64,000 nucleotides of DNA from an uncultured Alphaproteobacteria bacterium (lineage in GTDB: Bacteria > Pseudomonadota > Alphaproteobacteria > UBA8366 > GCA-2717185): NCBI GenBank assembly GCA_943788635.1, contig CALSRA010000005.1, forward strand, positions 24,520-88,519, in the 5' to 3' direction. The notes beneath the pieces are model-generated. The model searched no databases and was not told the origin of the DNA. It saw nothing but the letters and a program-made list of their open reading frames with translations. Position numbers and translations under genes: made by a program. Shown here one piece after another: positions 36,664-45,407 of this stretch (positions within the stretch are counted from its first letter, which is position 1; each line of letters opens with the position of its first letter).

Positions 36664-36749
36664 TGGCGGAATTGCACTTTACGGCAAAACCGAATTGTGG
36701 GAAGAAAACAGGCTCAGGGGGGAACCGGAGTATATAGCGGGGCCCGACG

Positions 36750-37985
36750 ATGACCGACCTACGATGCAATTCACAGCGCCTTTGGAATGCCCATACGGCG
36801 ATGGCCGTGTTTGGCGCGACGCCTAGTGGCGGCGTCGGGCGGCTGGCCCTTACCGATGAAGACAGGCAGGCCCGGGATCTCTTCGTGACCTGGGCCCGGG
36901 AAGCGGGCTGCGAAATACGGATCGACGGTGTCGGCAATATCTTTGCCCGCCGGGCCGGAACCAACCCGGCAGCGGCGCCGGTCATGACCGGCAGCCATCT
37001 GGATACGCAACCGCTGGGCGGGCGCTTCGACGGCATATTCGGCGTGCTGGCGGGACTGGAAGCGGTCCGCGCACTGAACGACGCGGACGTCCACCACGAA
37101 AAACCAATCGATATCGTCTGCTGGACCGACGAGGAAGGCTCGCGTTTCGGCGATGGTTGCCTTGGCTCCAGCGCGTTTACGGGTGGCCGTACTCTTGCCG
37201 AAACACTCGCCATGACCGATGCGGACGGCCTCTCCGTCGGGTCGGAATTGCAGCGCATCGGGTATGCCGGGCCCGAACCGGTAGGCGGTTATGCCGTCGA
37301 CAGTTTCTTCGAGGTGCATATCGAGCAGGGCCCCATTCTGGAAAACGCCGGGCTGCAGATCGGCGCGGTCGAGGGCGCACAGGCCGCCACGGTTTACGAA
37401 ATCACGATCACCGGCGAGGAAGGCCATGCCGGCACCCTGCCCATGACCCTGCGCAAGGACGCAATGCGGGGCGCGGCGGAAATGATCCACCGGGTCGACG
37501 ATGTCGCCTTCGAATTCGAGCCCTACCCGGTGATCACGGTAGGGCATGTCCGGGTGCGCCCCAATTCGCGCAACACGATTCCGGGTCAGGTCGTTTTCAC
37601 CATCGACAGCCGCCATCCCGATACCGAAACGCTGGCGGCCGCCGGTGCCCGAATGGTCGCGATCTGTGAAGAAGTTTCAAATACGCAGGGCCTTGGCCTG
37701 TCGATCAACGTCAAGGGCCACCGCGATTCCGTCGCCTTCGATACGCAGTGCATTCAGGCGGTGCGCGACGCGGCAAATGCGCTCGGCATTCCGCATATGG
37801 ATATCTATTCCGGTGCGGGGCATGACGCGATCTACCTGGCGCGAACCTGCCCCGCCGGCATGATCTTCGTCCCCTGCGAGGATGGCATCAGCCACAACGA
37901 AGCCGAAAACGCCCGCCCCGAAGACCTTGCCGCCGGTACCGACGTGCTGATGCATGCCCTGCTGGCGCGGGCGGGCCGGGTTTAG
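36750..37985 (+). CDS. M20 family Zn-dependent amidohydrolase (N-carbamoyl amino acid hydrolase/allantoate amidohydrolase type)
   Basis: 411-residue metallohydrolase of the AtzC/HyuC group. Metal ligands are in TGSHLDTQPLGGRFDG and WTDEEGSRFGDGCLGS, with a later His in GAGHDAIYLAR. The dimerisation domain (about 210-330) shows GEEGHAGTLPM and RPNSRNTIPGQV, typical of the carbamoylase/ureidoglycolate branch. It cleaves N-carbamoyl or related amide bonds, so it could serve pyrimidine, purine or hydantoin breakdown; no partner genes are adjacent. ATG at 36750. Confidence 0.88.
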   Translation: MTDLRCNSQRLWNAHTAMAVFGATPSGGVGRLALTDEDRQARDLFVTWAREAGCEIRIDGVGNIFARRAGTNPAAAPVMTGSHLDTQPLGGRFDGIFGVLAGLEAVRALNDADVHHEKPIDIVCWTDEEGSRFGDGCLGSSAFTGGRTLAETLAMTDADGLSVGSELQRIGYAGPEPVGGYAVDSFFEVHIEQGPILENAGLQIGAVEGAQAATVYEITITGEEGHAGTLPMTLRKDAMRGAAEMIHRVDDVAFEFEPYPVITVGHVRVRPNSRNTIPGQVVFTIDSRHPDTETLAAAGARMVAICEEVSNTQGLGLSINVKGHRDSVAFDTQCIQAVRDAANALGIPHMDIYSGAGHDAIYLARTCPAGMIFVPCEDGISHNEAENARPEDLAAGTDVLMHALLARAGRV

Positions 37986-37998
37986 GCGCTATATCGCC

Positions 37999-38460
37999 CT
38001 ACCAGTACTCCGCCATCAGCACCTTCGACCATTCCGGTTCCTCAACTGCGCCGCGCACCTGGAAGCCGGTCATGTAGGGCTTGATGTCGAGCACCGGGGT
38101 GCCGTCGATGGCGTCGAGGCCCTGCACGGTGATTTCCGTACCTTCCACTTTCAGCAGTTTGCAGACCGTCACGCCGATCCGGTTGGGCCGCACCCTGCCG
38201 CGCTGGGCGAAGATGCCGACCTTCGGCCAATCGGTATTGCCGCGCGGGTGGCGGGCGACATACTGGATATCGTCTTCCGACACGCGGTCGAAATGGAAGA
38301 CCACCTCGACATGGGAAAACGCATCCAGCCCGGCCAGCGATTCCGCCGTGAAACGCGACGTGTCCAGCGCGATGACCGCCGTCTCACTGTCCCAGTCATC
38401 ATCGGTCGGTTCGGCCCGGCCGCCGACCACGGTGCCCACCGCCTGCAATTCGATTGTCAT
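37999..38460 (-). CDS. TrmO/TsaA (UPF0066) family SAM-dependent methyltransferase
   Basis: 153-residue protein of the TsaA/TrmO family, whose characterised member methylates N6-threonylcarbamoyladenosine in tRNA. The family core is visible as LAGLDAFSHVEVVFHFDRV and GNTDWPKVGIFAQRGRVRPNRIG (quoted in part), followed by LDAIDGTPVLDIKPYM. Length is shorter than E. coli TrmO (about 235) and lacks its C-terminal domain, so tRNA substrate is not certain. Start ATG 38460 is preferred over one at 38490. It ends 14 bp from the convergent amidohydrolase stop and starts 11 bp after the alcohol dehydrogenase gene. Confidence 0.82.
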   Translation of the reverse strand: MTIELQAVGTVVGGRAEPTDDDWDSETAVIALDTSRFTAESLAGLDAFSHVEVVFHFDRVSEDDIQYVARHPRGNTDWPKVGIFAQRGRVRPNRIGVTVCKLLKVEGTEITVQGLDAIDGTPVLDIKPYMTGFQVRGAVEEPEWSKVLMAEYW

Positions 38461-38470
38461 GTCGTCCCCT

Positions 38471-39655
38471 TTATAAATTGCCGCGCACACAGTCGAGGAA
38501 TATGCCTTTCAGCGCCGCGGCGTCCACCGGCACGGGATTTCCCGGCGCGGTCGGGTCCTTCGCCGCAGCTTCCGCCAGCGTATCCGCATCGTCTTCCGGC
38601 ACGCCCGCTTCGGCGAAGCTGTGCGGGATGCCAAGCGTTTCACGCAGCTCCAGAATCCACGCCATCACCGCATCGAACCCCGGGTCGTTCAGGCCCAGCA
38701 ACCGCGCCAGCCTGGTCATCCGGTCCTCGATCGCCGGGCGGTTGAATTTCAGCACATAGGGCAGCAGCACCGCATTGGCGAGCCCGTGATGCACGCCATA
38801 CATCGCGCCCGCCGGATGGCTGATCGAATGCACCGCGCCCAGCCCCTTCTGGAACGCGGTCGCGCCCATCGACGCCGCGACCAGCATATGCGCCCGTGCC
38901 GCAAGAATCGATCCATCCGCATGGGCGGCGGGCAGCCAGTCATGCACCAGCCGCATGCCTTCCAGCGCGATACCATCCGCCATCGGGTGGAAACCCGGCG
39001 CGCACAGCGCTTCGATGCAATGCGCCAACGCGTCCATGCCGGTCGCCGCCGTGACATGCGACGGCAGGCCCAGCGTCAGTTCCGGGTCGGCGATCACCAC
39101 GCCGGGCATCATCGTTGGGTGGAAAATGATCTTTTTGGTCGCGGTGTCTTCATCGATGATGACCGAGGCCCGGCCGACTTCCGACCCCGTGCCCGCCGTG
39201 GTCGGCACCGCCACCACCGGCGCCACGCCAGCGGGATCAACGCGTTTCCAGTTACTGCCCGAATCCTCGAAATCGAATAACGGGCGGGTCTGCCCGGCCA
39301 TCAGCGCGATACATTTGGCCGCATCAATCGCGCTGCCGCCACCGAAAGCGATCACCCCGTCATGGCCGCCGTCGCGATACGCGGCGACGCCATCCATCAC
39401 GTTGCGACCAACCGGGTTGCCCTGAACCTGCGTGAACAAACCGGTCGGCATATCCGATTTCGCGTTGGCATCCAGCCCCGCCTGTACCATTGGCAGCGCG
39501 GCCAGCACCGGGTCGGTGACAAGCAGCGGCTTCGTCATGCCGAGCGAGCCACAGGCCCGCGCCATTTCGCGAATGCGTCCCGGCCCGAACCGCACCTGCG
39601 TCGGGTAGGACCAGCTTCCGCGCAATGTCGCCGGGTCAATGCTGCCCATGATCAT
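38471..39655 (-). CDS. iron-containing alcohol dehydrogenase
   Basis: 394-residue group III (Fe-dependent) alcohol dehydrogenase, interconverting an alcohol and an aldehyde with NAD(P). The nucleotide loop is FGGGSAIDAAKCIAL; metal ligands lie in TGMDALAHCIEAL and VHSISHPAGAMYGVHHGL. Full length for the family. Its start overlaps the stop of the aldehyde dehydrogenase gene by 4 bp (ATGA-type coupling), so the two enzymes are made together and probably act in series on one carbon chain. Confidence 0.92.
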   Translation of the reverse strand: MIMGSIDPATLRGSWSYPTQVRFGPGRIREMARACGSLGMTKPLLVTDPVLAALPMVQAGLDANAKSDMPTGLFTQVQGNPVGRNVMDGVAAYRDGGHDGVIAFGGGSAIDAAKCIALMAGQTRPLFDFEDSGSNWKRVDPAGVAPVVAVPTTAGTGSEVGRASVIIDEDTATKKIIFHPTMMPGVVIADPELTLGLPSHVTAATGMDALAHCIEALCAPGFHPMADGIALEGMRLVHDWLPAAHADGSILAARAHMLVAASMGATAFQKGLGAVHSISHPAGAMYGVHHGLANAVLLPYVLKFNRPAIEDRMTRLARLLGLNDPGFDAVMAWILELRETLGIPHSFAEAGVPEDDADTLAEAAAKDPTAPGNPVPVDAAALKGIFLDCVRGNL

Positions 39656-41037
39656 GTCTGAATCCTCAGGTGAAACGATTTCGGCCGCGTCAGTTGTTCG
39701 AAACCAACCGGCGACAGAGTACAGCCACGCCCGGAATGTTTCACCCCGGTCCAGGCCAGCGCCGGGTCCAGATAGTCGCAGCGGTTCATGAACCAGGTGC
39801 CGGTTTCAACGCGTTCGCCGATGGCAAGCGCCGCTGCTTCATCCCGGGTCCAGACGGCGGCGGTCAGCCCGTAATCGCTGTCATTCATCAGGGCGATGGC
39901 TTCGTCGTCGGAACCCACCTTCATGATACCGACAACCGGGCCGAAGCTTTCCTCTGTCATCACCCGCATCGAATGGTCGACATTTATCAGCACCTGCGGC
40001 GCCATATAGGGCGTGCCTGGCTTGTCCGTCGGAAAGGTTTTCGGGTCAACCATCGCCCGCGCACCGGCGGCAACCGCATCCGCGACCTGGCCCCGGACGA
40101 AATCGGCAGCGCCTGCGCGCACCATCGGCCCCAGATTGGTTTCCGGATCACGCGGATCGCCCAGCCGGTAATTCCGTGCGGCGCGGATCAGCCCGGCGGC
40201 AAAATCGTCATAGACATCCGCATGCACATAGATGCGTTCGATCGCACAACAGGACTGGCCCGCATTGAAGAACGCCCCATCGGCGAGATGGCCCACCGCA
40301 TGTGCGATATCGGCATCGTGCCGCACATAGGCGGGATCCTTGCCACCGAGTTCCAGCCCCGCCCCCTTGAACCCATCCGCCAGCGCGCGCTGCACCGCAT
40401 GGCCGCCCGCGACCGAACCGGTGAACGCGGTGAAATCGGCGGTGCGCATCACCGTTTCCGCCCCGGCATGCGACAGGTGCAGCGGCTGGTACACGCCTTC
40501 CGGCAAGCCGGCCCGGGCCAGCGCGGCGGCGAAACGTTCCGCCGTCAGCGGGGTCTGATGCGACGGTTTCAGGATAACCGTGTTCCCGGCCAGCAGCGCC
40601 GGCCAGACGGAATTCACCGCCGTCAGATAGGGGTAGTTCCAGGGGGCGGCAACAAAGACAAGCCCCAGCGGTGCACGCCGGATGAACCGCGTGACGCCGT
40701 GTACCGGCGCGGCCTCGATATCGGCCAGGGCGTCCGGTGCAATCGCAATCATATGCCGGGCCCGTTCAGCAAAGCCCGCCACCTCACCCGGCGTATGGGC
40801 AATCGGCCGGCCCATCTGCAAGGTCAGTTCCTGCGCGATTTCCATCGTATCCTCAGCAAAGGCATCGACGGCGCGGTTCAGGATCGCGCAGCGTTCCCGC
40901 AGCGGTGTGGCGCGCCAGCCCGGCCCGGCCGCCGCTGCGCGGGACAGCGCCGCGGCAATTTCCGTATCGTCGGCCAGTGGCCGTTCGGCGAAAACCCCTC
41001 CGTTGACCGGCGAGATACATTGCAGGGTTTCGGTCAC
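39652..41037 (-). CDS. aldehyde dehydrogenase family protein
   Basis: 461-residue NAD(P)-dependent aldehyde dehydrogenase. The catalytic glutamate is in LELGGKDPAYV and the nucleophilic cysteine in FNAGQSCCAIERIYV; VFVAAPWNYP and EESFGPVVGI are the other family marks. The length and sequence suit the semialdehyde/gamma-glutamyl-aldehyde branch. It starts 5 bp after the glutamine synthetase-like gene and overlaps the alcohol dehydrogenase gene, forming a tight three-gene unit. The likely substrate is an aldehyde made from a gamma-glutamylated amine (inference). Confidence 0.92.
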   Translation of the reverse strand: MTETLQCISPVNGGVFAERPLADDTEIAAALSRAAAAGPGWRATPLRERCAILNRAVDAFAEDTMEIAQELTLQMGRPIAHTPGEVAGFAERARHMIAIAPDALADIEAAPVHGVTRFIRRAPLGLVFVAAPWNYPYLTAVNSVWPALLAGNTVILKPSHQTPLTAERFAAALARAGLPEGVYQPLHLSHAGAETVMRTADFTAFTGSVAGGHAVQRALADGFKGAGLELGGKDPAYVRHDADIAHAVGHLADGAFFNAGQSCCAIERIYVHADVYDDFAAGLIRAARNYRLGDPRDPETNLGPMVRAGAADFVRGQVADAVAAGARAMVDPKTFPTDKPGTPYMAPQVLINVDHSMRVMTEESFGPVVGIMKVGSDDEAIALMNDSDYGLTAAVWTRDEAAALAIGERVETGTWFMNRCDYLDPALAWTGVKHSGRGCTLSPVGFEQLTRPKSFHLRIQT

Positions 41038-41042
41038 GCCGG

Positions 41043-42407
41043 TCAGCCGCGTTCGAACATGCGGCGGCGATCAAAATCGGTGACCTGACGGTCGCTTTCC
41101 GATTGCTCCCACCGCGCCGCGTGCAGGTAGTGGTCGACCACAGCATCGCCGAGCCCCGCGCGCATTTCGGTGCTGGCATCCAGCGCATCAATGGCATCGC
41201 GCAGCGTGCGCGGCACTTCGGGGACATCGTCGCGCGCATAGATATCGCCGCTGATGATTTCCGGCGGTTCCAGCCCTGCCTCGATCCCGTGCAGCCCCGC
41301 CGCAATCGTCGCAGCGAAGGCAAGATAGGGATTGCAATCCGCACCCGGTATCCGGCATTCCGCGCGCAGCCCCGCCCCGGATCCGACCAACCGGTAACCC
41401 GCCGTACGATTATCCCGGCTCCATGCGATGCGGGTTGGTGCAAACGTGCCCGACTGAAACCGCTTATACGCGTTTACCGACGGTGCGAAGAACAGGGTCA
41501 GCGCCGGGCTGAGCGCAAGCTGCCCTGCGATCCAGTGGCGGAATTTTTCCGACAACCCATGCTGCCCGTTCGCATCGGCGCAGAGCGGCGCATCGGTTTC
41601 GGCATCCCATAATGACGCATGGATGTGACAGGAATTCCCCGCCAGATCGGTATCGAACTTGGCCATAAAGGTGACCGCCCTGCCCTGCGCCCAGGCGATT
41701 TCCTTCACCCCGTTCTTGTAGATCACATGGCGGTCCGCCATCTCCAGCGCGTCGGCATAGCGCAGGTTTATTTCGGCCTGTCCCGGCCCCCATTCACCCT
41801 TGGAAAATTCGATGGGCACCGCCGCGCCTTCCATCCCGTTGCGGATGGCGCGGACCAGCCCTTCTTCCTTGGTGGTCTGGAAGATGTGGTAATCCTCGAT
41901 ATAGCGCCCGGCGGTGCGCAGCCCGGCATAACCCTTGTCCGATACCGACTCGTAACTTTCGTCGAAGATATAGAATTCCAGTTCCGAGCCCATCTTGATA
42001 TCCAGCCCGGCATCGCGCGCCCGCGCCACCTGTCGCTTCAGCATCGCGCGCGGGCTGTGCGGCAATTCATTGCCTTCCGCATCGACGCAATCACCGATCA
42101 CCAGCGCCGTTGCTTCCAGCCAGGGAATTCGGCGCAGAGTCGTCTTGTCGGGCTTTACGCCGAAATCACCATAGCCGGTATCCCAGCTTGCCGCCGCGAA
42201 GCCGGGCACGGGCTCCATTTCCATATCGACGGTCAGCAGGTAATCGCAGACATGCATTTCATGCACCGCGTGATCGAGGAAAAACCGCCCGGTAATCCGC
42301 TTGCCAATCAGCCGCCCCTGCATGTCCGGGAAACAGACCAGCACCGTATCGATCTCGCCGCTGTCGATCAGCCGCGTCAGTTCCGCAATATCCAGATTTC
42401 CGGCCAT
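41043..42407 (-). CDS. glutamine synthetase family protein (gamma-glutamyl-amine ligase-like)
   Basis: 454-residue GS-fold ligase. The N-terminal beta-grasp (about 10-105) and catalytic domain are complete: GSELEFYIFDE (metal), WGPGQAEINLRYADALE (metal/ATP), HIHASLWD (ammonia/amine-site His) and NPYLAFAATIAAGLHGIE near the end. It lacks the adenylylation Tyr region of GlnA and resembles the PuuA/IpuC group that joins glutamate to an amine. Coupled genes for aldehyde and alcohol dehydrogenases support a role in using an amine or amino alcohol. ATG 42407 follows CGCGAGGATGTC. Confidence 0.9.
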   Translation of the reverse strand: MAGNLDIAELTRLIDSGEIDTVLVCFPDMQGRLIGKRITGRFFLDHAVHEMHVCDYLLTVDMEMEPVPGFAAASWDTGYGDFGVKPDKTTLRRIPWLEATALVIGDCVDAEGNELPHSPRAMLKRQVARARDAGLDIKMGSELEFYIFDESYESVSDKGYAGLRTAGRYIEDYHIFQTTKEEGLVRAIRNGMEGAAVPIEFSKGEWGPGQAEINLRYADALEMADRHVIYKNGVKEIAWAQGRAVTFMAKFDTDLAGNSCHIHASLWDAETDAPLCADANGQHGLSEKFRHWIAGQLALSPALTLFFAPSVNAYKRFQSGTFAPTRIAWSRDNRTAGYRLVGSGAGLRAECRIPGADCNPYLAFAATIAAGLHGIEAGLEPPEIISGDIYARDDVPEVPRTLRDAIDALDASTEMRAGLGDAVVDHYLHAARWEQSESDRQVTDFDRRRMFERG

Positions 42408-42469
42408 GACATCCTCGCGTTACCAGACATCCTTTTTGCGACGGGGCGGTGCCACGACGCAAGGGGAAG

Positions 42470-43315
42470 TTACGTGCCCAATTCCTGCACGATGGCGCGC
42501 AGTTTGATGCGCCGGTCCGTCGGCGGGTAGTCGCCGGCGCCGCGATGCATGGTCGACCGTTCGTCCCAGATCAGCAGATCCCCCACCGACCAGTCATGCG
42601 TATACAGGTTCTCCGGCTGCGTTGCGTGGGCCATCAGGCCCTCGAGCAGTGCCACGCTTTCACCGGTTTCCATTTCAGCGAATTTCCGGGTATGGGTCGC
42701 GTTGACGTAGAGCAGCTTTGCCCCCGTCAGCGGATGCATGCCGACGGCGGGATGAACCGCATCGCGGAAGCCTTCTTCCTGATCGTCGGCCAGCGAACCG
42801 TCATACATGTCGCCGCCGGGGCCCGCACCATGCAGGTGCAGCCCGGTCAGCCCTGCAAGTTTTGTTCTGGTGGGCTCGTCCAGGCTGTCATGGGCATGGC
42901 ACATATCGGCGAAGATCGTCGCGCCGCCCCGAGACGGCACTTCCAGCGCATAGAGGATACCCAGCATCGGCGGGTCCTGCGTATAGCTGCCATCGGTGTG
43001 CCAGCTGGTCGCCCGTATCACGCCGAATTCGTCAACCGATCCGTCCTTCGCAACGTTGGTCAGCCAGGACAGTTCGGGAAAATCGTCATGCCGGTATTTG
43101 CGCAATACGTGCTGTTGCAGTGACCCCAGGCGACGGGCGAATTGATGAAAACCCGCAGCATCCAGTTTCTGGCCCGGGAAGACGAGCACTTTACGGTCGA
43201 TCAGGGCATCGCGAATCCATGCCACTGTCGCATCGTCCAGCGCAGCACCCGTATCGATGCCATCGACCCGCCCGCCAAGATGGGGCCCAAGAGATGTCAG
43301 TACCGGTTCGTCCAT
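42470..43315 (-). CDS. TauD/TfdA family 2-oxoglutarate dioxygenase
   Basis: 281-residue Fe(II)/2-oxoglutarate dioxygenase. The metal motif is ATSWHTDGSYTQDP (His-x-Asp) and the distal His is in RSTMHRGAGDYP, followed by the 2-oxoglutarate-binding arginine in DRRIKLRAIV. The TauD/TfdA pattern of length and order is normal. Start set to ATG 43315 (MDEPVLTSLGPH), with AGGCACATC upstream; the ATG at 43393 seems too far. It lies 62 bp upstream of the GS-like gene on the same strand and may open the substrate for that pathway. Confidence 0.88.
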   Translation of the reverse strand: MDEPVLTSLGPHLGGRVDGIDTGAALDDATVAWIRDALIDRKVLVFPGQKLDAAGFHQFARRLGSLQQHVLRKYRHDDFPELSWLTNVAKDGSVDEFGVIRATSWHTDGSYTQDPPMLGILYALEVPSRGGATIFADMCHAHDSLDEPTRTKLAGLTGLHLHGAGPGGDMYDGSLADDQEEGFRDAVHPAVGMHPLTGAKLLYVNATHTRKFAEMETGESVALLEGLMAHATQPENLYTHDWSVGDLLIWDERSTMHRGAGDYPPTDRRIKLRAIVQELGT

Positions 43316-43489
43316 GATGTGCCTCCCACGGCGTTTCGCAACAGTCTGCCCGGCGGCGCGACACCAGACAAGTCGGCGGAGGTTACGACCCAACCCAGGC
43401 CCGGAAGGCCGGCCTGTCGCTTTTCGGCGCCCGCCGACCTAATCTTGGACAACGCGACGATCTGAATATGACAGGGGAGGAAGATTACA

Positions 43490-44269
43490 ATGCGGCTTTC
43501 AGGAAAAATGGCGCTGGTGACCGGCGCAGGCGGTGGCTTGGGCGGCGGAATTGCAAGGCGCTTTGCAGCAGAGGGCGCGTCCGTCCTGTGCACGGATCGG
43601 GACCTGTCGAAGGCGGAAGCAACGGTCGCGGCCATTACCGGTGCCGGTGGCACCGCGAGTGCCTTTCCCGCCGATGTCGCCGACGCCGCCGATTGCGAGG
43701 CGCAAGTCGCAGAAACGGTCAGCCGCTATGGCCGCATCGACATCGCGGTCAATAATGCCGGGGTCGGGCTGCACCGGCTGGCGCTGGATACCAGCATTGA
43801 GGACTGGGAACGCGTGCTGCGGATCAACCTGACCGGTTCGTTCCTGACCGCGCAGGCAGCGGCGCGCCGCATGGCCGCACAGGAATCCGGCCGCATCATC
43901 CAGATCGGTTCGATTTCGGGGCAGCGCGGCAATATGGGCGGCGTCGCCTATGGCGCCTCCAAGGCGGCGGTCATGCATGTCTGCAAGGTTCTGGCAGTGG
44001 AATTGTCCGGCAAGGGCGTGATGGTCAACGCCATTGCCCCCGGCCCCATCGAAACAGGGCTCAGCGTGCATGGGCCGACGCGCAAGCAGGGCTATCTGGA
44101 CCGGATTCCGGCGGGGAAATACGGCACGGTGGATTCGGTTGCCAACGCGGCGCTGTTCCTAGCATCCGATGAATGCGAATGGATCACCGGGCATGTGCTG
44201 AATGTCGATGGCGGCTATGGCGCGGCGGGGCTGTCCTATGATCCGGCGGAAATCGCGGTCGGGAACTGA
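43490..44269 (+). CDS. SDR family oxidoreductase
   Basis: 259-residue classical short-chain dehydrogenase. Cofactor motif TGAGGGLGGGIARRF (11-25), NNAGVGLHRLA, catalytic Ser in IGSISGQRG and YGASK near 155, with NAIAPGPIETGLS after it. An aspartate at the end of strand 2 (LCTDRD) suggests NAD(H). It opens a plus-strand run of three oxidoreductases and is divergent from the TauD gene, with about 175 bp between. ATG at 43490 follows GGGAGGAAGATTACA. Confidence 0.9.
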   Translation: MRLSGKMALVTGAGGGLGGGIARRFAAEGASVLCTDRDLSKAEATVAAITGAGGTASAFPADVADAADCEAQVAETVSRYGRIDIAVNNAGVGLHRLALDTSIEDWERVLRINLTGSFLTAQAAARRMAAQESGRIIQIGSISGQRGNMGGVAYGASKAAVMHVCKVLAVELSGKGVMVNAIAPGPIETGLSVHGPTRKQGYLDRIPAGKYGTVDSVANAALFLASDECEWITGHVLNVDGGYGAAGLSYDPAEIAVGN

Positions 44270-44363
44270 CAGACAGGGACGGCACTGCCTGCCGGGGTAT
44301 TTGGCATCGCCAGCCCCTGCCCTGTATACAACCCACTCTCATGTCTTTCGGAAGGTCACCAGA

Positions 44364-45353
44364 ATGCCCGTAACAGTCGCAATGTATGAAAAATCGCTGG
44401 CGCAGATCAGCGACCGGCTCGATGCGCTCGGCCTCGACGTCAAAGTCCTGCCCTTTGGCAAGGATGGCAATTTCCAGGTCGACGGCGCATCGGTGTCCCC
44501 GGGCGATGTCGACGTCGATTATTTCTGGCTGACCAACCACATCAATCCCGACGGCATGCGCGACACGGCCTTCAAGACCATTCTCGACTGCAAATCGGTC
44601 GGCGTGTTGCAGACCTTCAATGCCGGGCTGGACGACCCGGTCTACCGGGAGATTTCCGACAAGGGCACCCGCATCTGCAACAGCAGCGCGCAAGGCGTGG
44701 CGATTGCCGAATATGTCATGGCGCATGTGATGAGCCTGATCCACCCGATCGACAAGGCCCGCGAGCTTCAGGCGGGCAAGGAGTGGAGCCTCATCCCGTT
44801 CCGGGAATTATCGCGAACCAACTGGCTGATTATCGGCTACGGCCCGATCGGACAGGAAATCGCCAAACGCGTGAAGGCCTTCGACGCCACGATCGATGTC
44901 GTCCGGCGCTCGCCGCAAACATCGGAACTCATCGACCGCGCCGGGACCACAGCGGATCTCGAAAAATTCCTGCCCGATGCCGACGTGATTGTGCTGGCCT
45001 GCGCGCTGAATGCCGAAACCCGGGACTTCGTGGACGACAGCTTCTTCGCAAATGTCAAAAAGGGCTCAATCCTGGTCAATATCGGACGCGGTGCGTTGAT
45101 CGTCGACGACGCGCTGATCAAGGCGCTGGACGAAGAGCGGCTGGCCCAGGCGGTACTGGACGTCTTTCGCCAGGAACCGATGCAGCAGGATGACCCGCTG
45201 TGGTCGCATCCGAAGATCCGGGTCACGCCGCATACTTCCTTTGCCGGGGACGGTGGCCGCGCCCGCTGGGATACGCTGTTCCTCGACAACATCAAGCGCT
45301 TCGTGAAGGGCGAGCCGCTGGAGATGGAGTTCGATCCGAAGAACTTCCCCTAA
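44364..45353 (+). CDS. D-2-hydroxyacid dehydrogenase family protein
   Basis: 329-residue NAD-dependent D-2-hydroxyacid dehydrogenase. The NAD loop is LIIGYGPIGQEIAKRV; the substrate-side arginine is in NIGRGALIVDDALI and the acid-base pair in VFRQEPMQQDDPLW / TPHTSF (Glu and His). It interconverts a 2-oxoacid and a 2-hydroxyacid. I use ATG 44364 (MPVTVAMYEKS) after GGAAGGTCACCAGA; longer readings run into the SDR gene. Third-party specificity (glyoxylate, phosphoglycerate, other) is not set by the sequence. Confidence 0.88.
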   Translation: MPVTVAMYEKSLAQISDRLDALGLDVKVLPFGKDGNFQVDGASVSPGDVDVDYFWLTNHINPDGMRDTAFKTILDCKSVGVLQTFNAGLDDPVYREISDKGTRICNSSAQGVAIAEYVMAHVMSLIHPIDKARELQAGKEWSLIPFRELSRTNWLIIGYGPIGQEIAKRVKAFDATIDVVRRSPQTSELIDRAGTTADLEKFLPDADVIVLACALNAETRDFVDDSFFANVKKGSILVNIGRGALIVDDALIKALDEERLAQAVLDVFRQEPMQQDDPLWSHPKIRVTPHTSFAGDGGRARWDTLFLDNIKRFVKGEPLEMEFDPKNFP

Positions 45354-45407
45354 GGGCCGGCAGACCGTTAAGCTTCCCGGAACAGATTTTCGCGAAAAGG
45401 ACCCGCC

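Noticed and set aside
39670..41088. 472-codon plus-strand frame
   Set aside because: Mirror of the aldehyde dehydrogenase gene, with no recognisable domain.
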